The notes under the pieces: model-generated
The model's input: the letters and a program-made list of their open reading frames with translations, nothing else
What the model was told of the DNA's origin: nothing
The model's database searches: none
Program-made: the position numbers and the translations under genes
Part shown: one piece after another, positions 11,179-24,400 of the stretch
Layout: each line of letters begins with the position of its first letter
Numbering within the stretch: position 1 is the stretch's first letter
Source: Akebia trifoliata
Taxonomy: Eukaryota > Streptophyta > Magnoliopsida > Ranunculales > Lardizabalaceae
Direction of reading: 5' to 3'
DNA: 64,000 nt
NCBI GenBank assembly: GCA_017979445.1
Contig: CM030713.1
Span: forward strand, 28,377,934-28,441,933

Positions 11179-11629
11179 ATATATAAATAAGAGAGAGAGA
11201 GGTGAAGAGGCGACGGTGGCTGTAGAAGAAAAAATAGAAAATCATGGGTTAATCCTCGCAAAAAATATGATTTTTGGTGAGGACAATTTCTATGACGATG
11301 AGATCATCCTCGCAAAAAATCAGTTAATTCTAAAATTTCTAACCCCATATTTATGATTTGAAAAACTATTGATCGTCCATTTTTTGTAAATCACTTTCGG
11401 CGGGGTTAAAAGTTTTGGATTGACCTAAATTTTTATGAGAATGATCTCCTCATCATAGAGATCTTCCTCGCCAAAAATCATCTCGATCTTAAACAAATCA
11501 TATTATAGATATATGAGAAGATACATGTATACATGAATCCTAATCCATATATATATATATATATATAAATAAAGAAAGAGAGAGAGAGGTGAAGAGACGA
11601 GGGTGGCTGTAGAAGAAATAATAGAAAAT
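11179..11629. repeat. 64-67 bp direct repeats flanking a partial second copy of E2
   Basis: The segment 11179-11242 (tatataaataagagagagag, then a gaagaggcgacggtggctgt-type tract) recurs at 11563-11629 with few changes. Between them, 11243-11540 matches the right three quarters of E2, followed by taatcc and an uninterrupted (TA)n. This looks like a tandem duplication of E2 plus its flank. Confidence 0.75.
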
Positions 11630-12517
11630 GAAGAAGAATGCAATTATATGGATGGGATGCTAAAATCCGTGATTAGAAATGTTGGTTGCCTTTGTAAAAG
11701 TAGGCACTACAACACGTCCCATTTCTAAATAATCTCCCAATTTTGTTGGACTTATTTTCATTTTTAAAATCTTAATTATATGAAAATGTATAAATGTGTA
11801 CATGCATTCGGATCCATCTTCTAATTCTTGCTAACTGCAAGATCTTTTGGTAGTCCTAATTATATAGTTTACGAAAATAACTTTAAATTATAATCTCTCA
11901 CTTCACACTACCTTATTATCCTTCTAAGCAGCCAGATGTTTAAATTTATAGTTTCCTTCCTCTTAATTCTGATCAACTTTAAGACATTTCTCTCGCTTTC
12001 TTCAGCACCCCACTTGCCATGTAGGTAATTGTATGATGGATTCTTGTTTTCATTTAGATATCTCTTCATTTCTTCTTCTTTTTCCGAACATAGATTATTG
12101 CCACAATTTGTAATTTTTTTTTCCCTTAATGATCTCTTGGACGACAACATTCTACCACTAAGTTTCATAATTTCATGATTTTTTTCGTAGTCTCTAAAGA
12201 AAATTTTTCGTTACCCTTATCTACCTTATCCCATATCAATATGGTGTCTGCCTCTAAGTTTAATATTCGTTTATATGCTTGTTTGTTTGAAAAAATCAAC
12301 ATTTTTTTAAAGGTTTCGTTACTTTATTTTCGACATTCTTTGTTTTTACCTCATCTTCTAATATAACTATCTAAAATTATTAGAGTAAGCTGTGCACTTA
12401 AAGTCTTTCCTCAGATAATTTTACAATTTTTGTTGATGAATTAACAATGAAATTTTGATTTTATTCAAAATTTGATTTAATCATTTAGGCCATCGAAAAA
12501 TGTTTTAAATAAATAAA
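11630..12517. other. Spacer without recognisable gene
   Basis: AT-rich sequence. Short open frames on both strands have low-complexity composition and no recognisable motif; nothing else stands out. Confidence 0.6.
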
Positions 12518-12960
12518 TCAATGCAACAAAACACAATTGTGGACCCCACTCCAACTATAGTTATGAGAGATAAATGCCCCTTCCAGCTCGAGCGGAGTGA
12601 GGTCCACACTACCTCCACTTTATTTCTTTCATTTAAACCCCCTTCAACTTTATTTTATTTCTCCTCACCCGTTTTCAATAATATCCTTTCAACTTTTCTA
12701 TTTTTCTTCTTTCACCCCATTTTTCAATAATATCCATCCAATCTTACTATCTTTCCTCTTCTATTCCTTTAACTCACTTTATTATCTTTCATTTTTCTCC
12801 CCCTTTCTTAATAATATATTTCAAACTTTATTATTTTTATATATTTTTTACTTATTTAACTTTAAAGATTTTTAAGAAGACACCATTCAACATTATTATT
12901 TTTTCACTTTTACCTCACTAAGCCCAAAGAGGATGCCCGAGCCGTAAGAACGGGCTGTAT
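12518..12960 (+). mobile_element. Helitron-like element, copy 3 (diverged)
   Basis: It begins TCAATGCAACAAAACACAAT after an A, with the same C/T-rich interior as copy 1 and the same 'aagcccaaagaggatg' block near the right end. There the imperfect hairpin gcccgagccgtaagaacggg is seen. The terminal CTAG is lost. Confidence 0.45.
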
Positions 12961-13249
12961 CAATAAAAAAAGACATTGACTTTAGGTGCAATGGGCAATT
13001 TTGCATTTTGTGAGGAATAAACCTAATATCCGCATTTTAGCAAGGATATTACTAAAAGATCCAAGGAAAATAAAGTTTTTATAAGAGAGCTTATGTTGCC
13101 CACATCAATGTTTACTAAGATCAACTCAAGATGTGCGTAATCAAGTTATTGTAATCATTCGGATTATCAATGGATTGGCTTTGACCTAACCGTCCTGGAT
13201 TGGCTTGTCATGTAACAGGGTTGGGTTTGGGATATAGGCCCGTTAGGTA

Positions 13250-14890
13250 GCCCCACCTAAGAATGCACATTGAATTGGGCTAATTTGAGAACTGAATTAA
13301 ATCATTTCAGATTGGTTTGGTTCAATTTTTTAGCTCATCGATTCGGTTTTGATATACAATTTTGAAAAATCGATTAATTCGATTTGATTGTCGGTTTAGG
13401 GAATCTTAAAACTGAACCAAACCGAGAACCAAATCAAATTCATTATATATATGAGCTCTTACTATTTGCTTTTTGTATTCTAACAGATTTAGTTATCAAT
13501 CTGAGTGGTCCAAATGACATGGCCGTAATTAAGGGTGTCAATGGGTTGACTTTGTGTCGATTTCATGTACACCCATAATCAAACCTAAACTTAAACATTG
13601 GTTTCTGTTCCAATCAATTTTGGTTATGGGTACAAGACCTTTGGAGCCAGAATCGACCCAATAATTACCCAATACCCATTGGGTACCTGTTAAGATTAAA
13701 AACAAATTGACCTAATTTCTAAGGGTCATTTTGCTCAAAAGGATTACCACATTAGCAATCCAACATCACAACCCTTTAAATTCCATCAATCTTTTTTTTA
13801 ATAATAATAATTTTTTTGGGGGGTTTGATCCAAGATTTTGAGAATGGACGGCTACCAAACCCTCACCTAACTTATTAAAAATTTAACAGCAAAAAATAAA
13901 TTTTTTTTAATGGTTTTTTTTTTTCAAATTTCACATAATTTTGTCATTTCCAACGCGGAAGCAGTGAATCATGTTTTTCTTGTCACAATGTGAGCCCAAG
14001 GACCCTTGGTAAGGTTGAAATCCTTACTAATTTAGTGAAGCTAGTCTAGCTCTTCTACTTGTTGTACTGTTTGAACTTTGAACGTTCAAAGGCTTAAAAA
14101 GATGAGAAAAAAATCCAACTAATATATTTGTTAGTGCAGTTTTGTTCTCCTTTGAAGTTGCAACTTGAGAAGGTCAGAAAGAAATATGGGCATTCTGTTT
14201 AGAAAATAAAAAATGTCGATACTTGTGAATTAAGTTACTTGTTTGACAAGATATTGAATATTGACATATCACATCATAATCAGTAATTATTATTAATTAA
14301 TTGTACTTCTAAATAATAAATATAAACATCTTCAAAAATAAAATAAAAAATAAAAAGCTTAATTTACTCGTATACCCATTAGATACCCGATTCTTAATGG
14401 GTCCTTAAAATGACTATTGATAACTGATTAAAAATTAATTGGACTTCTAATAATAGACTCAAAATTGATTAATCAATTTTAGGTAATCGGGTAATTGGTT
14501 ACCCGTTAGCACCCCTAGCCCTAATCATTTAATGAATTTCAATTTTGAAAAAAATCACTCATGTTATTAAGTAGATAATTGAGATTATAGATATATCAAA
14601 TATTATATTACCAAATTCATTTTCTTTGTTGTGTCTCTTGATTGAAATCATTGATGGTCATGAGTTTTTTAGCCATGAGATTAGATAATTGGTGTCTTGA
14701 TATATATGTTTCATACCCGAGAATCGAATCGAACAAAACCAAACCAAACCGAACTAAAGTTGGTTTGGGTCGGTTCGGTTCTATGCGGTAATCAGTTCGG
14801 TTTCGACTCCTGATTTATAGAACCAATTAAATTCGATTTGATTCCAATTTTGCCCCCAACCCTAACCAAACCAAGACGTGTGCACCCCTA
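13250..14890. mobile_element. Nested hAT-like non-autonomous elements
   Basis: An outer element is suggested by GGTTTGGTTC/GAACCRAACC-rich arms at 13290-13450 and 14710-14880, ending near gtgtgcacccctag. Inside it, about 13530-14518, an inner element has ends aagggtgtcaatgggtt and the reverse complement of aacccgttagcacccct type. Such 'AGGGGTGtcaa' termini occur in hAT-type MITEs. Boundaries are approximate and no coding sequence remains. Confidence 0.4.
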
Positions 14891-15055
14891 GCCCCCACCT
14901 TGCCAGGTGGTTTGCGAAAAAAATAAATTGTAAAATACACAGGCGAGTTCCCAAATAGACCCGAATCATGCAGACCGGTCCAAGGCCCATTGGGGCTTGC
15001 ATTATGGTATTTATGATTTTACACGGCCCATCGACACTGCTAGTTATTATATGAA

Positions 15056-15095
15056 CTGTGGTGTGGTAAAAGTTGGTGTGGCAATAGCGCACGAG
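15056..15095. mobile_element. Fragment of a small 'TTGCCACACCAAC' MITE
   Basis: gtggtgtggtaaaagttggt, followed by gtggcaatagcgcac, matches one arm of the elements at 18009-18125 and 42255-42353. The other arm is missing here. It lies about 350 bp upstream of the valyl-tRNA synthetase ATG, with a diverged fragment of the CATGGTTTTAAA family at about 15250-15405 in between. Confidence 0.5.
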
Positions 15096-15442
15096 AATCG
15101 CGTAAAAACATCTCCAAATTAGCAGCCCAAACTCGAAAAAAATAAAAGATAAAATAAAAATCGTCTCTCTCTCTCTCTATCGGCCGCTCCTTCACTTCGT
15201 CTTCTCCAAGCTACTACACGTACAGGTTTAGTTTCTCTCTCTCTTCTTTTATTTTAAAGCTCGGCGGATATCAAAATGACTCGGATTATCGGACGAGTCA
15301 ATCTGTTGAACGATTTACATTAAATATCTCAATCTAAGATCAGAGACCGAGATGACTCAACTCGCTCGAGTTGTATCGGACGAGCTTTAGAAACCATTAC
15401 TAAAATAACAGTAATTTCTTCTTTAGTGGGGGCGTGGGTTTG

Positions 15443-18400
15443 ATGCGAAGTGTTCTGTTTAGGGTTTCAGACAACAACTACTCTAAACAACTAAAAAGAC
15501 TGCTTCTTTGCCCTTCTTCTCTCCGTCCATTTTCTGCTTCATCAAGAGAAATGGTGCGTAGTCTCTCTCTCCCTCTCTTAAATTCGTTTGAGTTATATTA
15601 TAAGAGAAATAAAATCGAAGGCTTGATTAAACCTTTGAGAATTTATTCCAATTGTAGGTTCAACCAGAGATTACCGAGGACCTTGAAAGAAAGAAAAAGA
15701 AAGAAGAAAAGGTTTGATTTTTAACAAAAGCGGCCTTTTATTTATAGATTTTTGATGTTATTTTTAATGGGTTGAGATTGTAAATTATGATAAATTTTTT
15801 TTGGTGGTTTTTTTTTATATTATAAATTATTTTATTTTATATATTATGGTTTGAATTTCTTGAATGACCCAAAGATATGGTTACTTTGTAGGCAAAAGAG
15901 AAAGAATTGAAAAAACTGAAGGCTCAACAAAAAGCTGAATTAGCCAAACTTCAGGTATAAATTAACAAAATTTATTTTTTCAGATACTGATTGCGGATTC
16001 TGTTAATGGGTGTGTTTCAATTACTGATTTTGAAAATGAATTAATGTATTATGGTGTTTTTAATGCAAATTGACTTGATTTATCTTTTTATGTTACACAC
16101 TCAAGGCACAAAAAGCTCCGAATCCCTCGAAAAAGAGTGAGAGAAAAAATGCCAAGAGAGATGCAGATGAAGAAAATTCCGAGGATTATGTTGACCCATT
16201 GACCCCTGCGGGCGAGAAGAAACATCTTTCTCGTCAGATGGCAAAGCAATATAGTCCTACTGCTGTTGAGAAATCGTAAGTAGCAAGTTAGTTTCATTCA
16301 AGTTCCATATTGACCCATCTCTTATAACCTCTTCTTTGGTTATATTTATTATGTTTTAGGTGGTATAACTGGTGGGAGAAGTCGGGCTTCTTTGTGGCAG
16401 ATGCTAATAGCTCCAAACCCCCATTTGTGATTGTAAGTGCCTCATTGGAAAAATTTGGGTCATATATATAGCAGGATTTTTGTCGTTGGAACATGTATAT
16501 GCTACACACACACATTTAAACTACTAACAACATAAACAATACATGAATATGCCTTGTTCAAAAATGGAAATGTGATATACTCTATTAAATACATTGATGA
16601 ATTATTTGGTTGGTTTTTATGCATTTTAATTATGATGTTTTACAAGTAGTTAGCTTTGATCTAGACAATAGTTTTTAGATGTACCATATTTTACATTACC
16701 TTAACTGATAAGAAAAAGTGCAGTACAGGACTTAGACCCATAGCTCAGTAGGTTTGACAATTGCAAATCACTTTTGAGGTCGTGGGTTCAAGTCCCGCTT
16801 ACCCATTAAAAAAGAAAAAAAAGAATAAAGTGCATTACAATACTTGTCTTAGGGCTTTCAGTTTACAAAATTTCTGCGAGGCTTCTCAATTAGAGACTAA
16901 ATGTAGGTATGTATAAAATTATAGGGAATACTATGGGGATGGCTAGAAAAGAAGCCGTCATCTGGTATAAACCTGGACTTCAGGTGTCCATTGTTGCAAT
17001 AGAGGATATTTTGGTATTTTGCTTATGGGCATTTTTTAATTTTCTTTAATGTTGGTGATTGGGATTTTGTAAGGCAATTCAATAGTCCAGATTTTTCCCA
17101 AGGTAGGTATGGTTGTTCAGGGGCGGATTTACAATGGGGACAATTGCCCAACAAAATTTTTTTCGAAGTCTACAGGGAGTTGTGAGGTATTTTATCTGCC
17201 GCTATTGCCCCCACAATATTTTATCTTTATTGATTGTCCCCACAAAGATTGTTTTTGCTCGTGGTGGACCCCATGTGGGCAAAACCCTGTCTCTCTCTTC
17301 TTCTTTTGGGGTGGGTCAGCTCGACCTCCCCTTTCTGTATTTCTTTCCTTTATCAATAAAAATAAAACAAAAAAATTCTTAGCTCTCTGCCCCTGGGGGT
17401 TGTTAGGGATTACCTAAATAACATCTATTGTAAGGATAAGTGAGATGCTTCTGAGTCATTGTGTTTTTGAAGAGTTTCTCCATTGAACAAGGGTTTAGTT
17501 TATTTTTTGAGTGATTTACATCTACTTTTATAGAGTTTGATTGAGCTTGGCTCCATTCTAGTCTATTGTGTTGTAGTTGTTTGTTGGGTGTTGCAACATT
17601 ATCCAACATGTGGCACACATCTTGGGAGGTTGGCATGAGCCCACCGTTTGATGGAATTAACCTAGGAATTTTTCAATTTAAAAAAAAATGATATAAGCAT
17701 ATGAGTTGCCTCACTATATAGCATGGCATGATGGATATGTTAGTTGGGGTCACTTGGTTTGCTTTTCGATTCTAGTCTGAGGTTAGAGATCTCTTGTGAA
17801 GGAGCCATTGAATGATGGGTATTAAACTACCAGCATTTATACCACATGTGCGACATAGTCAAGGAAACCTGGCTTATGTGGACTTGGCTTCACTAACACT
17901 ACAAATTCAAGCAACACTGTGAGCTCCAGACTGATGTCAACATGGCATGTTAGCTGTATTCATTTGACTCTGTTTTGACCATTTAATTTACTTACGATAT
18001 TGTGGTGTGAGTTACTATTGCCACACCAACTTTTACTAACGCCACACCAACTGTGTGCAATTCTTTGGTATTTACATAGGAATTGGTGTGTCATTAATAA
18101 AAGTTGATGTGGCAATAACAGCTCTCTATTGTGGCTCGATTGAGGGGAAGGTGGTCGACTCTAGCTCCTTCACACAGGCAGGGGGGATAACTTATTGTTG
18201 TCCTCCCATACTAAGAGGATTTTTTCTATGAAGTTAGAAATTGTTTGAATTAATTGATTTAATATTCCAATTTTTTCTGATTTTAGTACGAACTTCATAA
18301 CAATTTAAGAATCATTTAAACCTATCAAAAAAAAAAAAAAATCATTTAACTATGCATGAATGGGATTTTTTTTATTTATTTTTATAGTGATACAAATAAT

Positions 18401-21400
18401 TGGCCTAAACCCTCGACCCTATGCATGAAAGAGAATTTACATTAAAAGGGACAAAACAATGAGTATACAATGAATTAAATTTGTAAACTACGAGCAAGGA
18501 ACATAGGTAAGAGAGATTTCATCTCTACTGCTCTACTGACCCTCCATGTGAATTCAAGATCATTTTTGGAGCTTTTTGTTGTTGAAATTTAGGTCCAAAA
18601 TGTCAAATCATATCCCTTCACTTCGTTTCAACTTCACATACTTTTTATTACGTATTACCACATTACGTCATCTTTGGTAGATAAAGAAAAATGGATAAAT
18701 ATTCTGCAGCAGTTCTTGGAACTCAGAAATATGGTCAATTAGTTTGGTTAGGTCTTAAGGTTCTTTTAGCTAGATGTAGAAGGGTGTGTTCTTTATTGAC
18801 GGTCACGTGGTTGATCATTTGTTAATTGTGTTTGACTTATCCACACACACAAAAAATAAAAAAATAGAACATGTGCTTTGGATTTTAGACTTCAATTAAT
18901 GTCAATTCCCTTTGGTTGTTTGTAGGTTCTGCCACCCCCCAATGTGACTGGGGCTCTACATATAGGCCATGGCCTGACTGCTGCCATAGAGGTGGCTTAT
19001 GACTCATTCATTTTCTTCTTATGTTGTTTTTGTGAGGCTATTTTAATACATATTGATTTCCTACATGTAGGATACCATTATTCGTTGGCGTAGAATGTCT
19101 GGATACAATACTTTGTGGGTGCCTGGAATAGATCATGCTGGCATAGCAACACAGGTTCTTTTCCCTGGGGTGTCTTTACCAATTGTTTACTTTTTATTAA
19201 TCTTTTTAGATGAGGTGGTATGGGGAGACATATATTTACTTGCTAAATAAAATTACGTAAACAATGTTATCAACAAAGCTTTTCCATGCTATTCATGGGT
19301 ATGAAAATTGCATTCACTTATCTTTTGAATCTTCTAACTTATTTATGAGGTGATTTTATGACTTGTTATTTGGGCAAATTTATTTATTTATTTTCGGGTG
19401 GGAAAGTGGGTTGGTGGTTTGTGTTCAGCTGTTGAAGCTCAAGTTCTTTCTTTAAAATAGTATTGATGCTAAAATATATTTCAAACAAAAGTTCCTTTAA
19501 TTATTGGTATTTGTGATTAGCTTATTATAGAAAACCAATATATTTTATCATCAATACTATTTTAAAGAGAGAACTTGGGCTTCACTGTACATGATTCATT
19601 TTCCACAATTAAAATGCCTTCTTTACATTAAATCAAACAATCTGAAATTCGCAAAACAACCCTTATGTTAACCATAAAGGCAATTACATTTTTACCGAAT
19701 ACAGCAAGTGATGTATCAAATTGTTTACAATAATTTATCTAACACTTAAAATTTTTTTATGTTGGTTTCAGTGTCTATTTTGCTCAATGTGGAAATTAAT
19801 AATTTTTTCATGGAAATGATGAAAATGCTGAGGAAATCATCATTGAAATAGCTGGAAATGACAAAACAAACATGAAACACACTTGAAGTCATCAAATTAC
19901 AATAAACAATCGGAAGGAGTCTGGGAATGAATATCAATAACATAAAACAATAATAATCTCATCACATTATATCCAATTAATTAGAACATGAACAGTATTA
20001 TTGGCAGACACATTAATGCATCTGCTAATTTTCTTATAATATGTCAAAATGCGTTGATATATAGAAACCTACTCATTTTCTCAAATAAAACTTAAAATAA
20101 TATTTTGGTCAAAATTTATTGTTCTCTGAAATATTTGCACTAAAATCTTGTATTTTTATACCTGAAATTTGATTATTCCATGTTGAAATTTATTGATCAC
20201 TGAAATATTTCAGCACTGTGGAAATATAAATAATTTTGGTATTGTTATGGAGATGCCTTTAAACTTAATGTCATGCTTTCTGGAGATATTCTAGTGTGCA
20301 ACACAATGCTTTAGCACTTATTATCACTGATGCAATATGTCAAAGTCTCAGATCAAACATAATTGAGTCCATAAGACTGATTCTCAATTCTGTGTAGTTT
20401 ATTACCATTGTTTTATCCACATTTTAGGGGAGAATTGAGGCTGCAAAACATTATCTAGAGATGGATCTTCAGTCATTCATGTTTCCGAAGCTTGAATTAA
20501 GCAATTGAAGTCATCAACTATAGAAAAAAGTTAATTGGGATTTTGTTTTCGTTTGAATTTTCATGTTTTACATTATCAAAAATTGCTGCACTTTGTTTGT
20601 TCTTATCCTGGTTAGGTTTGAGATACTGTATGTTGTTCCTCCCCACTTCCCCCTCCATCTCATTTTGACTGTACTTTGCTGATGTTATTCGATAACTTTC
20701 CTTAATATCTGATTGCCATTCCGCAGGTTGTTGTGGAGAAGAAGATAATGCGTGAAAATAAATTAACCAGGCATGATCTTGGTCGGGAGGGCTTTGTATC
20801 TGAAGTGAGTTTGAACAGTGACGAATTAGTTTTAAATGTGAATGATCTTCCTATACAAATATTTCTTACCTCATTAACCTCTAAATCTCGGTGCATGTGG
20901 TTGATGTTGTGGTGAAAAGGTTTGGAAGTGGAAAAATTCGTATGGAGGTACCATTTTAAATCAAGAACGTCGATTGGGAGTCTCTCTTGATTGGTCCCGC
21001 GAGGTTAGGATTTCAAAATTTTCTTCGATTGTTGAGAGTAACCTTTGCCTTTGCTCTAGGAAAAGTAACAATTAAATTGCAGCATTTTTTTCTTTTTGCT
21101 GTTTTTATGTGGTGCATTATTGTTGTTTTTTCTTTTCTTCTCTTTTTCCTTATTGTCAGTGCTTCACAATGGATGAGAAAAGATCAAGGGCTGTCACAGA
21201 GGCTTTTGTTCGGCTATACAGGGAAGGTCTTATTTATAGGTATATCTAAATGAGACATCTTTATATATATAATACTTGCCTTTTGCCATCCTTTTTTTTA
21301 TTTAATGTTGTTTGTCTGTCTTCACATATGTAAATAGGTAGGTACATCCATCAGACTGATAAGTTTCATGATTTTTTCCATTGCATTAAGTTTTTTTTCC

Positions 21401-24400
21401 CCTTTATTTAGTGATATAACCACCAAAAGTCTGTTTTATAAGTCTATTACTAACATGATTATCGCACTTATGCTATGTTCACTTAATATGTTCTTTTTAA
21501 AGTTTTATATCTGTTTGTCTTCTTCTGCAGGGATCATCGGCTTGTTAATTGGGATTGCGTATTGCGAACGGCTATATCTGATATTGAGGTACACCATGAT
21601 CTATAAATGGTGTATTTACTTGTGCCTTTCCTACATCATGATAATTGTTGAATGTATATTTTACTCCACTCTCGGGTATGTCATACCCAATTCAACCACG
21701 CGACCCTCTTGGGTATCTCTCCCCTCTCCAATAGATCGGTCTTTTGGAGTAGTTGGTTGGTTAACATGGTATCAGAGTGTTAGGTTCGTATAGATCACGG
21801 GTTCGATTTTCTTTCCACTCTTATGGGTGAGGGGGAATGCTAAGTGTATATTTTCCTCCACTCTCGGGTGTGCCGTACCCCAATTAAGCCTTGTGACTCT
21901 TTTATATTCATAGTTCTCCCCCTCTCCAATAGATCAGTCTTTTGGAGTGGTTGGTTGGTTTACAATAATTGCTTGGTGTTAAGTTGGCAATCTTAGCTTT
22001 CCATGTCCTGTGGCTTGGAGAACAAACATCCCTTCAAAGGTTTCGGTGTTTATGTGGCTCGCTACGCTTGGAAGATTGCCGACCATCGATTTGTTGAGAA
22101 ATAGAGGTTTCTACTTAACCAGTTTTTGTAGTCTTTGTCAAGTAGACGGGGAATCATCAAATCATTAGTTCTTACATTTTCGTTATGGTTACAAGATTTG
22201 GAGCCATTATCTAAATTTTTTTGGGGTGGTGGATTGCTTGCCTAACTCAGTGAAAGTATTGATGGATAGTTGGATGGAGTGGGGTAAGTATCTTACAAAG
22301 ACAAAGCGGTCGTTATGGGATTTACTTCCATTTGCATTGTGCTGGCTCATTTGGAAGGAAAGGAACAATTGGGTGTTTGCTAATAAAGTTAGGGATGAGC
22401 ACAAGTTAGTTTTGGAGGTGTTAGCTTTGTTATTCTTTTAGTGTAAAAGGTTTAAGGAATTTATGGGCATTTTTTTCGAAGATTTCCTTGTTAGATGGGA
22501 GAGGGTGAGCAATGTAAGTATGGGGTAACTCCAGCGTTTTTGGCTGTGGCTGCCCTTTGTTAAGTTTGTAATGTTTTCTTTCGGATGGTCTACTTGACCT
22601 CCGTTTTTCTCATAAATGAACTTATCTTTACCTTTCATAAAAAAAAAAGAAAAAAAAATTGCTTGGTGTTGTAGGTAGATTACAAGGACATTAAAGAAAG
22701 GACTCTATTAAAGGTTCCTGGGTATGAGAACCTGGTGGAGTTTGGTGTTTTGACATCTTTTGCTTACCCTTTAGAGGGAGGGCTCGGTGACATTGTGGTT
22801 GCCACAACAAGAGTGGAAACAATGCTCGGTGATACAGCAATTGCAATACATCCTGAAGACAAGAGGTACAGCCATTTGCATGGAAAATTTGCAATTCATC
22901 CGTTCAATGGTAGGAAACTACCCATAGTTTGTGATGCAGTACTAGTTGATCCAGAATTCGGGACTGGTGCTGTTAAGGTACACTTTAAAATCATGTTAGA
23001 TTGTTTTGTTGAGGTTGCTATATTTACTATTTGGATATTTGCTTTAACTTTCGGTCATGGCTCTTGCCAGATCACTCCAGCTCATGATCCAAATGATTTT
23101 GAGGTTGGAAAACGTCACAATCTTGATTTTATCAACATTTTTACTGATGATGGGAAAATAAATAGCAATGGTGGTTCAGAATTTGAGGAAATGCCACGTT
23201 TTAAAGCTCGTGTTGCCGTGATTGAGGCGCTGCAGAAGAAGGTATTGTTTCAACATAATATAGCATTGTGTGCTTTAGTAAGTGAAGTAGAGAATTAATG
23301 TCCATATATCTTTCGTGAACATATTTGTCTAAGTCAAATTCGATAGGGGTTCTATTTTCTTGTTGTTCTGTAGACCTCCACTTGCATATCTATAGAAAAA
23401 GTTGTGACAAGTCTATGAACTTGAAAAAAATGTTTTTTTATTGGTTTACAAATTTAAAAATATTGCTCCTATGTTCTGGAAATGCCACACTTTGACATGT
23501 ATTAGCTAATACTATGCAATGCTTCTCTGCAAATGAGAATTTAAAATTATTAGCAAGTGCTCCATTTTATCTTTTTTATCTTTCTTTCTTTTCCTGTTCA
23601 GTAGTTTTATTGTTATCTATGTAAAATATTTCTCAATTACTTCTAAAACTTTCTTTGCATTCAGGGGCTTTATAGGGGTGCTCAAAACAATGAGATGCGC
23701 CTCGGAGTATGTTCAAGAACCAATGATGTTGTGGAACCAATGATAAAGCCGCAGTGGTTTGTTAACTGTAATGGTATGGCGAAGGAAGCTCTTGATGCTG
23801 TTATGGATGATGATAATAGGAGGATTGAGATCATTCCAAAGCAGTACACTGCAGAGTGGAAGAGGTGCTGTCACATGCCATCATAGCTTGTATGATTTAA
23901 CATTTTTTAGTGGGTACATTATATGGAACAGCTAGTATGATACAAGCAAATTTTTATTGGCTCAAGCTGACCTGATCAATTATCTTTTTGGATCTATCAC
24001 ATTCTTTTGGATGATCAGGAAGATATGAAGGGGAGGATTGTAGTCATTAAATTGGGGATAGATCTTCTTGATGGGACCCCTCAATTTTTGGTTATCTTGT
24101 TGCATGTGCAATTATGCGCTATTTTGACGTGCCAACTTAGCTAAGTGGTAAGACGTGTGGAGTGTTGTTCCCACGTCCTAGGTTCAAACCTCCTTGAACT
24201 CAACTTCAGTTGCCAACCAAAAAGACCAAAATGCACTATTTGCATGACATTGCTTCTTTTTGTCTTTTGTTCCAACTTCAATATTTCTATTATATTATTT
24301 TAGCTGAAACAAGTCTACATGTTAATTTTTTTTGTGGATTTTAAATATTACAGATGGTTGGAGAATATTCGAGATTGGTGTATATCAAGGCAACTTTGGT

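Noticed and set aside
9258..11640. CRISPR-like array because of regular repeated hairpins
   Set aside because: Plant nuclear context, repeats are palindromic transposon cores of varied spacing with shared, not unique, spacers.
16738..16812. Possible tRNA gene
   Set aside because: A and B boxes are present but the acceptor and anticodon stems cannot be formed, and an A-tail follows; a SINE head explains it better.
21368..21793. A 141-codon open frame overlapping exon 11
   Set aside because: It runs through an intron into the TRIM; the real frame of exon 11 is different and fits the synthetase.
22226..22441. Stand-alone small gene with [12 protein letters not shown]
   Set aside because: It is the zf-RVT end of the 5'-truncated LINE.
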